A stretch of 64,000 bases of DNA, from the NCBI RefSeq assembly GCF_041080655.1, contig NZ_CP163525.1, positions 6,262,001-6,326,000 on the forward strand. Direction: 5' to 3'. The position numbers and the translations under genes are program-made. The notes under the pieces were generated by a model. That model was not told the DNA's origin and made no database searches. It saw only the letters and a list, made by a program, of their open reading frames with translations. Position 1 is the stretch's first letter, and every line of letters starts with the position of its first letter. This stretch comes from Streptomyces sp. CG4. Lineage in GTDB: Bacteria; Actinomycetota; Actinomycetes; Streptomycetales; Streptomycetaceae. Positions 9,361 through 18,409 of the stretch are shown piece after piece.

Positions 9361-10549
9361 AGGGCCGGGGCGGTGCTGGAGGCGGTGGCGGCTGTGGCTG
9401 GGGCTCGGGCGCGGGTGAGGCGGGGGCCGGCGGCTTCGGATCCTGGTCCGGGGGGTGCTGACCGGCGAGTGCCGCGTGGTAGAGGGCGGATGCCCGGGGA
9501 TTGGCGGAGCACAGCCACACCCCGTGCGGGCAGTAGTCGGTGATCGTGTTGTACAGCGGTTTGTGCTCGTCCATCCACGCGAGCATCCGCAGCACGTAGG
9601 TCACGCTGTCGCCGTTGCGGAACAGGCCCCACTCGGGATACGAGATCGGCTTCTCGTGCGCCTTCGCGAAGTCGACCTGGTCCTGCAGACCGTAGGGTTC
9701 GGACACCTGCTGGTCGAACGAGATCCCGGCCGGCTGGTCGTAGGAGTCCATGCCGAGGACGTCGACGACGTCGTCGCCGGGATAGCACTGCGGCCACGGA
9801 ACGGCGTCGGCGCCCCGGTTCGGGGTGAAGTCGAAGGTGAAGTGCTGGCCGGGCACCGAGCGCATGACGGTGACGATGCGCCGCCAGTACGCCTTCCAGG
9901 ACTCCGGATCGGGGCCGCAGCGATGGGTGTAGGAGACGCCGTTCATCTCCCAGCCGAGCACGAGGACCGCGTCCGGCACCCCCAGGCCGACGAGGTGCTC
10001 GGCGAGCGCCCGGAAGTGCTGGTCGAACTCCCCGGCCGCCCCGCGCCGCAGCAGCTGCTGGACCTCCGCGTCCGGCACGTGGCTCTCGTTGCGCTCCAGC
10101 AGCGGGACGTTGACCACGAGGATGCGGTCGTCCCGGGCCCGCCGCCACTGCGCCCAGCTGTCGAGGAAGCTCGGTGGGCCCTCGATGTTGCTCCACCGGT
10201 CGCCCGGCAGGTACGTGTGGCCCACCCGCACATCGGCGTGATCGAGCCAGTCGCTGAATCCCTCGATGCGCAGCACACCGGCGGGCTCGGAACCGAGGAA
10301 CGCGCCGAACGCGGGCGCGCGCTCCTCCCCCGGGGAGGGCCCCGTCGCCCCGCACGCCGCGGCGGCGAGCCGCCCCAGCACGGACACGGCCGGTGGCGCG
10401 GAGCGCGCCACCGGCGGACAGTGTCCCGTGGCCGGGTTCGCCGCGGGGCCGGACTTGACGACCGGGCTGGGAACGACACTCGCCGCCGCGAACAATCCGG
10501 CGGCGAGGAACGTCACTCGTCTCAGGGACCGGAGACGTTCGGACGTCAT
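9356..10549 (-). CDS. Secreted GH26-like glycoside hydrolase
   Basis: A 397-residue protein with an N-terminal export signal (basic SERLRSLRR then a hydrophobic stretch to about residue 28) and a Pro-rich C-terminal tail. The core resembles glycoside hydrolase family 26 (mannanase/glucanase): GWEMNG (about residue 197) carries the presumed acid/base Glu, and PISYPEWGLF the presumed nucleophile Glu. It faces the polysaccharide operon and may trim that polymer, which is inference. The ATG at 10549 was chosen because AAAGGAG lies just upstream; a GTG two codons earlier is also in frame. Confidence 0.75.
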   Translation of the reverse strand: MTSERLRSLRRVTFLAAGLFAAASVVPSPVVKSGPAANPATGHCPPVARSAPPAVSVLGRLAAAACGATGPSPGEERAPAFGAFLGSEPAGVLRIEGFSDWLDHADVRVGHTYLPGDRWSNIEGPPSFLDSWAQWRRARDDRILVVNVPLLERNESHVPDAEVQQLLRRGAAGEFDQHFRALAEHLVGLGVPDAVLVLGWEMNGVSYTHRCGPDPESWKAYWRRIVTVMRSVPGQHFTFDFTPNRGADAVPWPQCYPGDDVVDVLGMDSYDQPAGISFDQQVSEPYGLQDQVDFAKAHEKPISYPEWGLFRNGDSVTYVLRMLAWMDEHKPLYNTITDYCPHGVWLCSANPRASALYHAALAGQHPPDQDPKPPAPASPAPEPQPQPPPPPAPPRPW

Positions 10550-10677
10550 TCCCACTCCTTTGGTGCGACTGCGCTCCCATTACTGAGATACAGCCATATA
10601 TACGCTCAATGCACCAATGGAGTCGGACGGCTCGACGCTGATCGGCCACAAGGGCGACCGTACGGGGGCGAGCCGGC

Positions 10678-10706
10678 GGGTGCCGGACGCCAGGCGTCCG
10701 GCACCC
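10678..10706 (-). terminator. Strong hairpin after the His-rich gene
   Basis: Perfect 14-bp arms (GGGTGCCGGACGCC and its complement) around a single base start 7 nt past the stop codon of the minus-strand His-rich protein gene. This is a compact intrinsic-terminator-like stem without a long T tract. Confidence 0.65.
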
Positions 10707-10712
10707 GGGCGA

Positions 10713-11525
10713 CTACTGCTGGGCCGAGGTCTTGCGGCCTCGCCGGTAGAGGACGGTGCCGGCGACCAGCAGCGCACCGCTGGCGGCAACGGCAGCGATG
10801 GTGCCCTCGGCGCCGGTGTGGGCCATCGGGTGGTGCCGGTGATGGTGGTGGTGCGGGTGGTGGTGCGGCTTCACCGGGGGCATCTCGTGCTCGTGCGGCG
10901 GCCTCTGGTGATGGTGGTGGTGCTCCACCGGCTCGGGCTTGTGGTGGTGCGGGGGCTTCTCCTCGTTGCCGTAGCACCCGCAGGACTCGTCGTCCCCGTA
11001 CTTCGAGTCCTCGTCGCCGTATTCCTTGTCCTTGCCGTACGAGGACTTGTGGCCTTCCTCGTCGTCGCCGTAGTCCTTGTCCTTGCCGTGCGACGGCTTG
11101 TGGCTCTCTTCGTCGTCGCCGTAGTCCTTGTCCTTGCCGTACGAGGGCTTGTGGCTCTCCTCGTCGCCGTAGCTCTTGCCGTATGAGGAGTGCTGGTTCG
11201 AGCCCTCGTCGCCGTAGTCCTCGGAGGAGCTCTCGTGCTGCGCATGTGTCGAGTGGCCGCCGGACCAGCCGGTGGAATACGGGGCCGAGAACTCCTCCGC
11301 CATGTTGCGCGCCATCTGGGTGGCGCTCTCCGCGCGCTCCATCGCCCGCATGGCGCTCGCCGCACCCGGGAAGTCGGAGTCCGCCGAGTCGTCCGAAAAG
11401 GCCGAGTATGAGTCGTCCCCGGACGTGAACGGACCGGAGTCCGCGAACGCGAAGGGGGTGTAGAAGGACAGGACACTCGTCGCGGCGGCGGCCACGACCA
11501 ATCCCTTGCTCAGGGTCTGTCGCAC
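10713..11525 (-). CDS. His-rich, repeat-bearing sortase-anchored surface protein
   Basis: A 270-residue export protein. A signal peptide (about residues 1-29, ending FAFA) is followed by an acidic Ser/Asp-rich part and four tandem repeats of the form YGKDKDYGDDEESHKPS (about residues 100-165). Next come CGC and a strongly His/Pro-rich region (about residues 180-232) with runs of up to five histidines. The end is MAHTG, a hydrophobic helix and the basic tail YRRGRK, matching the LAxTG class of sorting signals used by Streptomyces class E sortases with Met at position one. Metal binding (Zn, Ni or Cu) is an inference from composition. No known family recognised. Confidence 0.78.
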   Translation of the reverse strand: MRQTLSKGLVVAAAATSVLSFYTPFAFADSGPFTSGDDSYSAFSDDSADSDFPGAASAMRAMERAESATQMARNMAEEFSAPYSTGWSGGHSTHAQHESSSEDYGDEGSNQHSSYGKSYGDEESHKPSYGKDKDYGDDEESHKPSHGKDKDYGDDEEGHKSSYGKDKEYGDEDSKYGDDESCGCYGNEEKPPHHHKPEPVEHHHHHQRPPHEHEMPPVKPHHHPHHHHHRHHPMAHTGAEGTIAAVAASGALLVAGTVLYRRGRKTSAQQ

Positions 11526-11769
11526 TCTCTTTGTCTTCCTCTCAGGGGGAGTTCGAAAGGCCGGCCCTGGAGCCAGGTGAAGGGGGGATGCTCCGCAGCG
11601 GGCCGCCGGGGTTCCGTAGTTCGTCGCAGGGTGTCGTGATGCCGCTCGGATGCAGCACGTTCACACGTGCCACCACCTGCAGACTGTGAACGAAATATGG
11701 ACACGTACGGATACCAAGAAGCATGAAATGCCGGGTAATTCACCCGATCGCCCGTCTGGCTTGACGGAC

Positions 11770-13689
11770 CTATCCGCCGTATAGGGTCTCGATCTGCTCC
11801 GCGTACGCCATCGCCACCGCCTGCCGCTTGACCTTCATGGACGGGGTGAGCAGACCGTTCTCCTCGCTGAACTCACCCTCGACCAGAACGAAGGCGCGGA
11901 TCGATTCGGCGCGGGAGACGGATGCGTTGGCGTAGTCCACGGCCTGCTGTACGTCGGCACGCATCCGCGGGTCACGGATGACGTCCGCCATCGGAGTGTC
12001 CTCGGGCAGTTCGCGGACCGAAAGCCAGTGGGACACCGCTTCGGGGTCTAGCGTGACGAGAGCCGCCACGAAAGGGCGCCGGTCGCCGACGACGAGACAC
12101 TGGCCGACCGGCGGGCGGCTGCGCAGACGGTCCTCCAGGACGGCCGGCGAGACGTTCTTCCCGCCGGAGGTGATGAGGATGTCCTTCTTGCGGCCGGTGA
12201 TGGTGAGATGGCCGTCGCCGTCGAGGGAACCGAGGTCGCCGGTGGCGAACCAGCCGTCGGTCAGCACCGCGTCCGTGGCCGCCGGGTCGTTCCAGTACGC
12301 CCCGAACACCACCCCGCCCCTGATGAGGACCTCCCCGTCGTCGGCGATGCGGACCGTGGTGCCGGGCACCGGGAGACCGACCGTGCCGGGACGCGGCTCC
12401 AGCGGCGGGACGATGGTGGCGGCGGCGCTGGTCTCGGTCAGGCCGTACCCCTCATAGACGATGACGCCGGCCGCGAGGAAGAACAGGTTGAGGTCGCGGT
12501 CGAGCGGGGAGCCGCCGCAGATGGCGTACCGCAGCCGGCCGCCCAGCTCCTTGCGGATGCGCCGGTAGACCAGCAGGTCGTACAGCGCCCAGGCGGCGTA
12601 CAGACCGATCCCCGGCCCCTTGCCCGTGCCGAGGAACTTCTCCAGGCAGGCCTCCCCGAAGCGCACCCCGATCCGGTCCGCGCGGTCGAAGGACGCGCCC
12701 CGGCCGATCCGCTCGGCGGTGGCCCGCCCGGTGTCGTGGATCTTCTCGAAGAGGTACGGCACCCCGACCAGGAAGGTGGGCCGGAACTCCTTGAACATCG
12801 GACGAAGTTCGTCCGGCTTGATGCTCGGGCAGTGGCCCAACTCGATCCGGGCCAGCAGACAGGCGATCTGCAGGGTGCGGCCCAGGATGTGCGCGAGCGG
12901 CAGGAAGAGCAGGGTGGACGCGGTCTGGCCGGTGACCTCCCGGAAGATCGGGTGGAGCAGCTCCACCGTGTTGCCGGCCTCGGCGTACAGGTTGGCGTGG
13001 GTGAGCACACAGCCCTTGGGTCGTCCGGTGGTGCCGGAGGTGTAGCAGATCGTGGCCACCGCCTCGGGCGTGAGGGCTCTGCGGCGCTCGGTGACCTCCT
13101 CGTCCGGGACGTCCCGGCCGAGGGCGACGAGTTCGGGCAGCGCCTGGTCGTCGATCCGCCAGATGCGCGGGGGTTCGGGGTGGCCGGCCGTGCCGGCGGC
13201 GACCGTCCCGGCGTTCTCCGCGGTCTCGGCCACGACGAAACGGGCGCCGGAGTCGCGCACGATCCACTCCACCTGTTCGGCCGAAGAGGTGGCGTAGACG
13301 GGGACGCTCCGACCGCCGGCGGCCCAGATCGCGAAGTCCAGGACCGTCCACTCGTAGCGGGTGCGGGACATCACCGCGACCCGGCCGCCCGGTTCGAGAC
13401 CGGCGGCGATCAGCCCCTTGGCGGCGGCGGTGACCTCGCGGGCGAAGGCGGCGGCGGTCACCGGGCGCCAGCCGTCGTCCGTCCGGCGGCGCAGGACCAC
13501 GGCGCCGGGCGCCTCCTCGGCGTTGACGAACGGGATGTCGGCGGTGCTGCCGCCGGCCCTCCGGGGCGCCAGGGGAGCGGTACGGACCTCGCGCACCGTG
13601 CCGTTCTCGTCCCTGATCAGCTCGACCGCCGTACGCGCGGACAGGTCGGCACGCCGCCGAGCCCGTGTCAGATCCCTGCGTACGCCCAT
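11770..13689 (-). CDS. Long-chain fatty acid-CoA ligase (FadD15 type)
   Basis: An adenylate-forming enzyme of 639 residues activating fatty acids to acyl-CoA via acyl-AMP. The AMP-binding signature is YTSGTTGRPKGC; other motifs are GYGLTETSAA and TGDLGSLDGDGHLTITGRKKDI, and the C-terminal Lys-containing segment is LTPSMKVKRQ, all as in FadD15-like ligases. The ATG at 13689 is preceded by GGGAG at suitable spacing; a longer GTG start at 13737 lacks a better site. It stands alone, divergent from the VKOR gene, with a possible promoter at 13757-13784. Confidence 0.92.
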   Translation of the reverse strand: MGVRRDLTRARRRADLSARTAVELIRDENGTVREVRTAPLAPRRAGGSTADIPFVNAEEAPGAVVLRRRTDDGWRPVTAAAFAREVTAAAKGLIAAGLEPGGRVAVMSRTRYEWTVLDFAIWAAGGRSVPVYATSSAEQVEWIVRDSGARFVVAETAENAGTVAAGTAGHPEPPRIWRIDDQALPELVALGRDVPDEEVTERRRALTPEAVATICYTSGTTGRPKGCVLTHANLYAEAGNTVELLHPIFREVTGQTASTLLFLPLAHILGRTLQIACLLARIELGHCPSIKPDELRPMFKEFRPTFLVGVPYLFEKIHDTGRATAERIGRGASFDRADRIGVRFGEACLEKFLGTGKGPGIGLYAAWALYDLLVYRRIRKELGGRLRYAICGGSPLDRDLNLFFLAAGVIVYEGYGLTETSAAATIVPPLEPRPGTVGLPVPGTTVRIADDGEVLIRGGVVFGAYWNDPAATDAVLTDGWFATGDLGSLDGDGHLTITGRKKDILITSGGKNVSPAVLEDRLRSRPPVGQCLVVGDRRPFVAALVTLDPEAVSHWLSVRELPEDTPMADVIRDPRMRADVQQAVDYANASVSRAESIRAFVLVEGEFSEENGLLTPSMKVKRQAVAMAYAEQIETLYGG

Positions 13690-13756
13690 GACGGCTCCCG
13701 GTCGCGGCTCGGCTGACGTGCTGCGGTACGTGCCCACCCGGACTTACCGAGAGGTC

Positions 13757-13784
13757 AACTTACTCGTGCGTAGAAAATGGTCAA
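13757..13784 (-). promoter_or_regulatory. Candidate promoter of the acyl-CoA ligase gene
   Basis: On the minus strand TTGACC (13784-13779) and TAAGTT (13762-13757) are separated by 16 nt, with the ligase start about 70 nt downstream. The hexamer GGTCAA is repeated on the plus strand 26 bp apart, which could also be a regulator half-site pair. Weak evidence by eye only. Confidence 0.35.
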
Positions 13785-13943
13785 TGGGTCCGGCGTGCCG
13801 AATCGCCCGCGGCGTCTCCCGCCACGGCCGCACGCGGTGGCGGTGCACGGGCCGTCCCTCGATCGTGTGGAGCCCCGGCCGCCCTGCGCCGCTCGGGTGA
13901 GCGTGCACCGGGCCGCCGCGTCGCCGGTCGATAGGGTCGCGCG

Positions 13944-14534
13944 GTGACCTCAACCCCCGACGACACGCCCCCTTCCGGCTTCGCACTGCTCCTGGTGGTC
14001 ACGGGCGCGGCCGGGCTGCTGGCCTCGTGGGTCATCACCCTCGACAAGTTCAAGCTGCTCCAGAACCCGAACTTCACCCCGGGGTGCAGCCTCAATCCGG
14101 TGGTGTCCTGCGGCAGCGTCATGAAGAGCGCGCAGGCCGCGGTCTTCGGCTTCCCCAACCCGATGCTCGGCCTGGTGGCCTACGGCATCGTGATCTGCGT
14201 CGGCGTGAGCCTGCTGACCGGCGCCGCCTTTCCGCGCTGGTACTGGCTGGCCTTCGACGCGGGCTGTCTGTTCGGGGTCGGGTTCGTGTCATGGCTGCAG
14301 TTCGAGTCGCTGTACCGGATCGGCGCGCTGTGCCTGTGGTGCGCTCTGGCCTGGGTCGCCACGATCCTGATGTTCTGGTACGTCACCTCGTTCGCCGTAC
14401 GGCACCGGTTCCTGCCCGCGCCGGCCGCGCTGCGGGTGTTCTTCGCCGAGTTCACGTGGGTGCTGCCGCTGCTGCACATCGCGGTCGTCGGCATGCTGAT
14501 CCTGACCCGCTGGTGGGACTTCTGGACCAGCTGA
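13944..14534 (+). CDS. Vitamin K epoxide reductase (VKOR) family membrane protein
   Basis: A 196-residue integral membrane protein with about five helices. It has the two VKOR cysteine sets: CSLNPVVSC in the first loop and the CxxC redox centre CLWC near residue 132. Bacterial VKOR homologues re-oxidise DsbA-like thiol oxidases with quinone, so the likely role is disulfide formation in exported proteins. That fits the many Cys-containing secreted proteins that follow. The GTG start is weakly supported by AGGG upstream. Confidence 0.9.
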   Translation: MTSTPDDTPPSGFALLLVVTGAAGLLASWVITLDKFKLLQNPNFTPGCSLNPVVSCGSVMKSAQAAVFGFPNPMLGLVAYGIVICVGVSLLTGAAFPRWYWLAFDAGCLFGVGFVSWLQFESLYRIGALCLWCALAWVATILMFWYVTSFAVRHRFLPAPAALRVFFAEFTWVLPLLHIAVVGMLILTRWWDFWTS

Positions 14535-14691
14535 GCCGGCCGGCTCCGGACGCCCGGCAACCGGGGCCACAGCACTGCCGTGGCGCGCTCGTCACCGGTC
14601 CGGCGGTCACCGGTCCGGCCGCACGGCGGTGACCGGGAGGGCCGTCGAGCGGTTACCGGCTCGGACAACCGAACCGGACGAGGAGTGAACG

Positions 14692-15201
14692 ATGGTTCCA
14701 GGCGTCGGCGGAGTGCCGGTGGGCGGGCAGCGCGGCACGCCCGCCGCGGACGGAGCGCGGTCCCGGGGCAGCACACGGCGGGACATGACGCGGAGACTGT
14801 TCTCCTCGGCCGTCGTCGCGGCGTTCGCCGCCCCGGCGACCGCGGCCTGCGCACGGCAGCCCGAACATGCCCCGGACGACGGCCGGCGGGCCACCGCCTT
14901 CGACGAGACCTACCGGGGCCGCCACATCCGCGGCGTCGAGGTGCACCCCGCCGAGCGGGCCGCCGTCGCGGGCACCCAGTGGAAGGTCACGATCGACGGC
15001 CGCCCGCTGCATCTGATGCGCCGCGCCGACGGCAGCTGGCTGAGCATGCTCGACCACTACCGCTCGTACCCGACCGCGCTCGCCGCGGCCCGCGCGGCGG
15101 TCGACGAACTCGGCCCCGAGGAGCAGCTGCACGACCTGGCACCGGGGCCGATGGGCGGCGGGCCGATGCACATGGAGGGTGGGAATGGCGTACACGCGTA
15201 A
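14692..15201 (+). CDS. melC1: Tyrosinase copper chaperone MelC1
   Basis: The 169-residue tyrosinase cofactor. A twin-arginine-type signal (TRRLFSSAVVAAFAAPATA) is followed by the caddie domain with FDETYRGRHIRGVEV, DGRPLHLMRRADGSW and MLDHYRSYPT. MelC1 delivers copper to apo-tyrosinase and exports it piggyback through Tat. A GAGGAG ribosome site precedes the ATG. The gene overlaps melC2 by 17 nt, so the pair is translationally coupled as in other Streptomyces. Confidence 0.93.
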   Translation: MVPGVGGVPVGGQRGTPAADGARSRGSTRRDMTRRLFSSAVVAAFAAPATAACARQPEHAPDDGRRATAFDETYRGRHIRGVEVHPAERAAVAGTQWKVTIDGRPLHLMRRADGSWLSMLDHYRSYPTALAAARAAVDELGPEEQLHDLAPGPMGGGPMHMEGGNGVHA

Positions 15202-16051
15202 GAACGTCAACCGGCTGACCCCCACCGAGCGGCGCCGGTTCGTGGGCGCCCTGCTGGACATCAAACGCAGCGGTGAGTACGACGAGTTCGTGCGGATGCA
15301 CATCGACTTCAACACCCCCGACGGCGAGAGCGGGCTGCGCACCGCCCACATGGCACCCTCGTTCCTGCCCTGGCACCGCAAGCTCCTGCTGGACCTGGAG
15401 CGGGCGCTGCGCCGGGTGGACGACTCGGTGACGGTGCCGTACTGGGACTGGACCCGCGACCGCTCGGCGACGGCCGTGCCGTGGACCGACGATCTGCTCG
15501 GCGGCAACGGGCGGCGCTCGGACCGGCAGGTGATGACCGGCCCGTTCGCCTACCGGTCCGGCCACTGGAAGCTCACCGAGAACGTGACCGACCGGCAGTA
15601 CCTCACCCGTGACCTCGGCCGCGCCCGGGACCCGATCCAACTGCCCACCGCCCAGGACCTGGAGGTGGCACTGGCCGATCCGGTCTACGACACGGCACCC
15701 TGGGACTCGACGGTCACCCGGGGGTTCCGCAACAAGCTGGAGGGGTGGGGGCCGGGCCGGGGCAAGGTCTCCTGGCGCAACCACAACCGGGTGCACCGCT
15801 GGATCGGCGGGGTGATGGTCGGCGGCGCCGCCGTCAACGACCCCGTCTTCTGGCTGCACCACTCCTTCGTCGACCTGCAGTGGACCCGCTGGCAGCAGCG
15901 CCACCGCAACCACCGCTACCTCCCGGCCGACCCGCCCGACGAGCGTGACGACCAGCACGACCGGGTCGTGGCCCGGCACGAGCAACTGCCGCCGTGGGAC
16001 GTGACGCCGGACGAACTGGAGGACATGAGCGGGATCTACCAGTACGAGTGA
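15185..16051 (+). CDS. melC2: Tyrosinase MelC2
   Basis: A binuclear copper monophenol oxidase of 288 residues making melanin from tyrosine. CuA ligands are H39, H55 and H64 (in FLPWHRK); CuB ligands are H200 and H204 (NHNRVHRW) and a His of the WLHHSF pair (H225/H226). Order and spacing match Streptomyces tyrosinases. The ATG at 15185 sits 5 nt after GGAGGG; a GTG at 15179 is in frame but lies in that site. It lacks its own signal peptide, as expected for a MelC1-dependent enzyme. Confidence 0.95.
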   Translation: MAYTRKNVNRLTPTERRRFVGALLDIKRSGEYDEFVRMHIDFNTPDGESGLRTAHMAPSFLPWHRKLLLDLERALRRVDDSVTVPYWDWTRDRSATAVPWTDDLLGGNGRRSDRQVMTGPFAYRSGHWKLTENVTDRQYLTRDLGRARDPIQLPTAQDLEVALADPVYDTAPWDSTVTRGFRNKLEGWGPGRGKVSWRNHNRVHRWIGGVMVGGAAVNDPVFWLHHSFVDLQWTRWQQRHRNHRYLPADPPDERDDQHDRVVARHEQLPPWDVTPDELEDMSGIYQYE

Positions 16052-16090
16052 GCCCGGTCCACGGGAGCCGCAGCGCTCCAAGAGTCGGCA

Positions 16091-16121
16091 GAGCCCCGGT
16101 CCGCACGGGACCGGGGCTCTT
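16091..16121 (+). terminator. Terminator of the melC operon
   Basis: A perfect 12-bp stem (GAGCCCCGGTCC paired with its complement) with a 5-nt loop, followed by a short T-containing tail, 40 nt after the melC2 stop. Confidence 0.8.
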
Positions 16122-16353
16122 CCCGCACGTACGAGGATTTCCTCAACTCAGCCTTTTTCTCGGACCCTTTCACCGAAATGCCGGTCGACAGCGGTGCGAC
16201 GGGGATGCGTTGCCGGCCTCGACCGCCTCGAATGTTCGCTTCGCCGTTCGAGGTATCACACGTCCCGCTGAAATCCCGGCGACACGGCAACCGCCGCTCG
16301 GTGCACGGCTCTCCGCTGATCAAGTCTGAGTCTTCTGCGAAGGAGACGCCCCT

Positions 16354-17766
16354 GTGCGAATTTCTGACATTCAGCGCTGCGAAGCGCGGCCCGGACACCT
16401 CGTCGAGTGGACGTTGAGCCCGGCGACCGTCGCGGCCGCGGCAGCGCTGCCGCCGGATCCCCGGCCGCCGTCGTACATCCAGGAGTCGCACATCAGAACC
16501 GCGCGTTCGGTGCGTGAGGACGGACTCTTCGTGCCGACCTGGATCGGCACGGCCTTCGACCTGCCGGGCCAGGCCGATCTCGACGCGCTGGAACGGGCCT
16601 TGCGCGGCTGGACCCTGCGGCACGAGACGCTCCGCAGCGGCTTCCGCTGGGCCGGCGACGACATGCACCGGTTCACGCTCGACGAGGACGACGTGTCCCT
16701 GCACCGCGAGGTGGTCGGCGACTTCGCCGACGCGGACACCCTGGTCCGCTATCTGCAGGACCGATTCGACGTCGCGGCGGACGCGCTCGGCTGGCCCAAC
16801 TTCATCTACGCGGCGGTCGTCCGCGACGACTCCACCAGCGTCTACCTGGCGTTCGACCACACCAACGTCGACGCCTACTCCCTGCAGCGCATCCCGGACG
16901 AGATCCACGAGCTGTACCGGGCGGGCGTCACGGGCCGCTCCCTGACCGGGGCGCCGGTGGGCAGTTACGTCGACTTCTGCGAGCTGGAGCGGGCCAACGC
17001 CGACGGCATCGACGACACGCACGCGATCGTCGCCCGCTGGCGGGAGTTCATCGCCCGGGGCGACGGCACGCTCCCGGACTTCCCCGTCGACCTCGGTCTG
17101 CGCCCCGGTGGTCCGCTGCCCGCCCAGAAGCTGATGCGCGAGCCGCTCGTCGACGCGGACGCCGCCACCGCGTTCGAGACGCACTGCCGGCCCTACGGCG
17201 GCAGTATGGTGGGCGTCCTGGCCGCGACCAGCCTGATCGTGCACCAGCTCGGCGGGGAACCGGTCTACCGCACGGTCGTGCCGTTCCACACCCGGGTGAA
17301 ATCCGCGTGGTCGGACTCCGTGGGCTGGTACGTCGGCGGCGCACCGATCGAGGTGCCCGCGGCACCGGACTTCGACGGCGCGCTCACCGCCGTACGCGCC
17401 GAGTTGCAGGCCAACCGGGCGCTGGCGCGCATCCCGCTGGCGCGTGTACTGCGGCTGCTCGGCGCGGACTTCCGCCCGACCTCGCCGGATCTGTACTCGA
17501 TCGTCTCCTACGTCGACGCCCGCGTCGTCCCCGGCTCCGCCAACTGGCCGGAACAGAAGGCGTACGGGCTGCTCCGGGTGTCGTACGGCGACCAGGTGTG
17601 CGTCTGGATCACCCGGCTGAACGAGGGGCTGTGGCTGGCCTGCCGCTACCCGGACACCGACATCGCGTACAAGAACATGCGGCGCTATGTCGAGGCGTTG
17701 CGGGATCTCATCGTGTCCGTGCCCGCGCACAACCGTCTCCTGGCCACGGAACCGACATTTTCGTAA
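16354..17766 (+). CDS. Stand-alone condensation-domain acyltransferase
   Basis: A 470-residue protein of the chloramphenicol acetyltransferase-like condensation superfamily (NRPS C domains, PapA-type acyltransferases). Condensation-like features include LRHETLRSGF and the catalytic region FDHTNVDAYS (about residues 167-176). There the first His of the usual HHxxxDG is replaced by Asp, while the catalytic second His and the Asp remain. No adenylation or carrier domain lies nearby, so it probably forms an ester or amide between diffusible or carrier-bound partners encoded elsewhere. The GTG start follows GAAGGAG. Function unknown. Confidence 0.78.
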   Translation: MRISDIQRCEARPGHLVEWTLSPATVAAAAALPPDPRPPSYIQESHIRTARSVREDGLFVPTWIGTAFDLPGQADLDALERALRGWTLRHETLRSGFRWAGDDMHRFTLDEDDVSLHREVVGDFADADTLVRYLQDRFDVAADALGWPNFIYAAVVRDDSTSVYLAFDHTNVDAYSLQRIPDEIHELYRAGVTGRSLTGAPVGSYVDFCELERANADGIDDTHAIVARWREFIARGDGTLPDFPVDLGLRPGGPLPAQKLMREPLVDADAATAFETHCRPYGGSMVGVLAATSLIVHQLGGEPVYRTVVPFHTRVKSAWSDSVGWYVGGAPIEVPAAPDFDGALTAVRAELQANRALARIPLARVLRLLGADFRPTSPDLYSIVSYVDARVVPGSANWPEQKAYGLLRVSYGDQVCVWITRLNEGLWLACRYPDTDIAYKNMRRYVEALRDLIVSVPAHNRLLATEPTFS

Positions 17767-17994
17767 TACCGGGTCGGGCAACTTCCTTTTCCGGAATCCG
17801 CGTTGGTGTGCCTTTCGCAACGCGCAATGCCGGTACGGAAGTTGTCGTCGCCCAGAACAATCTTCGTACCCATGTCCCCTTTTGGACACGGATATCCGGC
17901 AAAGTGGAATACCGCGTATCGCTACTGGTAGTGTTCACTCAGTCACGGTAGGCAATCAGCCTCGATGTCCAAGCAAGGAAGAACCGAGGGTTCC

Positions 17995-18237
17995 ATGCGC
18001 AAGCTTCAGCAAGTCGTGATCGCAGCAGTGGCGGCCGGCGGTCTGGCCGGCGTCGGTGCCGGCGCCGGTGCGGCCTACGCCCACGGTCGCGGGGTTGAGG
18101 TGAACGACCTCTACCGCCCCTACCAGGAGTGCAGCCCGCAGACGGTGGCCGACGGCAGCCTCCCGGTCAGCGTGCTCGGTCTCTCGCAGACCTTGGACAC
18201 CACCTGCGGTCAGTTCAACAACGCCTTCACTGGCTGA
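17995..18237 (+). CDS. Small secreted protein, family A (80 aa)
   Basis: An 80-residue exported protein with a signal peptide MRKLQQVVIAAVAAGGLAG ending AYA near residue 29. The mature part is DLYRPYQECSPQ, then LPVSVLGL and a second Cys near the C-terminus. The same pattern (FRPxQECSPQ, then VPVAVL, then Cys) occurs in the minus-strand protein at 21092-21553. The DNA around the start (GAGGGTTCCATGCGCAAGCT) is shared with family A genes at 21553 and 22054, so they are recent paralogues. The two conserved Cys suggest a disulfide. Similarity to the Cys-bounded core of rodlins is only suggestive. Confidence 0.72.
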   Translation: MRKLQQVVIAAVAAGGLAGVGAGAGAAYAHGRGVEVNDLYRPYQECSPQTVADGSLPVSVLGLSQTLDTTCGQFNNAFTG

Positions 18238-18409
18238 GGTCGACGGCGTCGGCAGTCCCGACGCCGTCCGCGGAACCCTTCGGGTCACCTTCCGGAGGGT
18301 TCCCTTCACGCCCGGCCGGTCGCCCGGCTCCCAGGACGAAGTCAGGGCAGGGCGCGGCCGGTTCGCGGCACACGGTGCCCTGACGTCCCTCACAAAGGAA
18401 ACGCATCAC

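Noticed and set aside
9455..11428. 657-aa plus-strand frame over the glycosidase and His-rich genes
   Set aside because: No domain, low-complexity Arg/Val content; antisense of two well-supported exported proteins.
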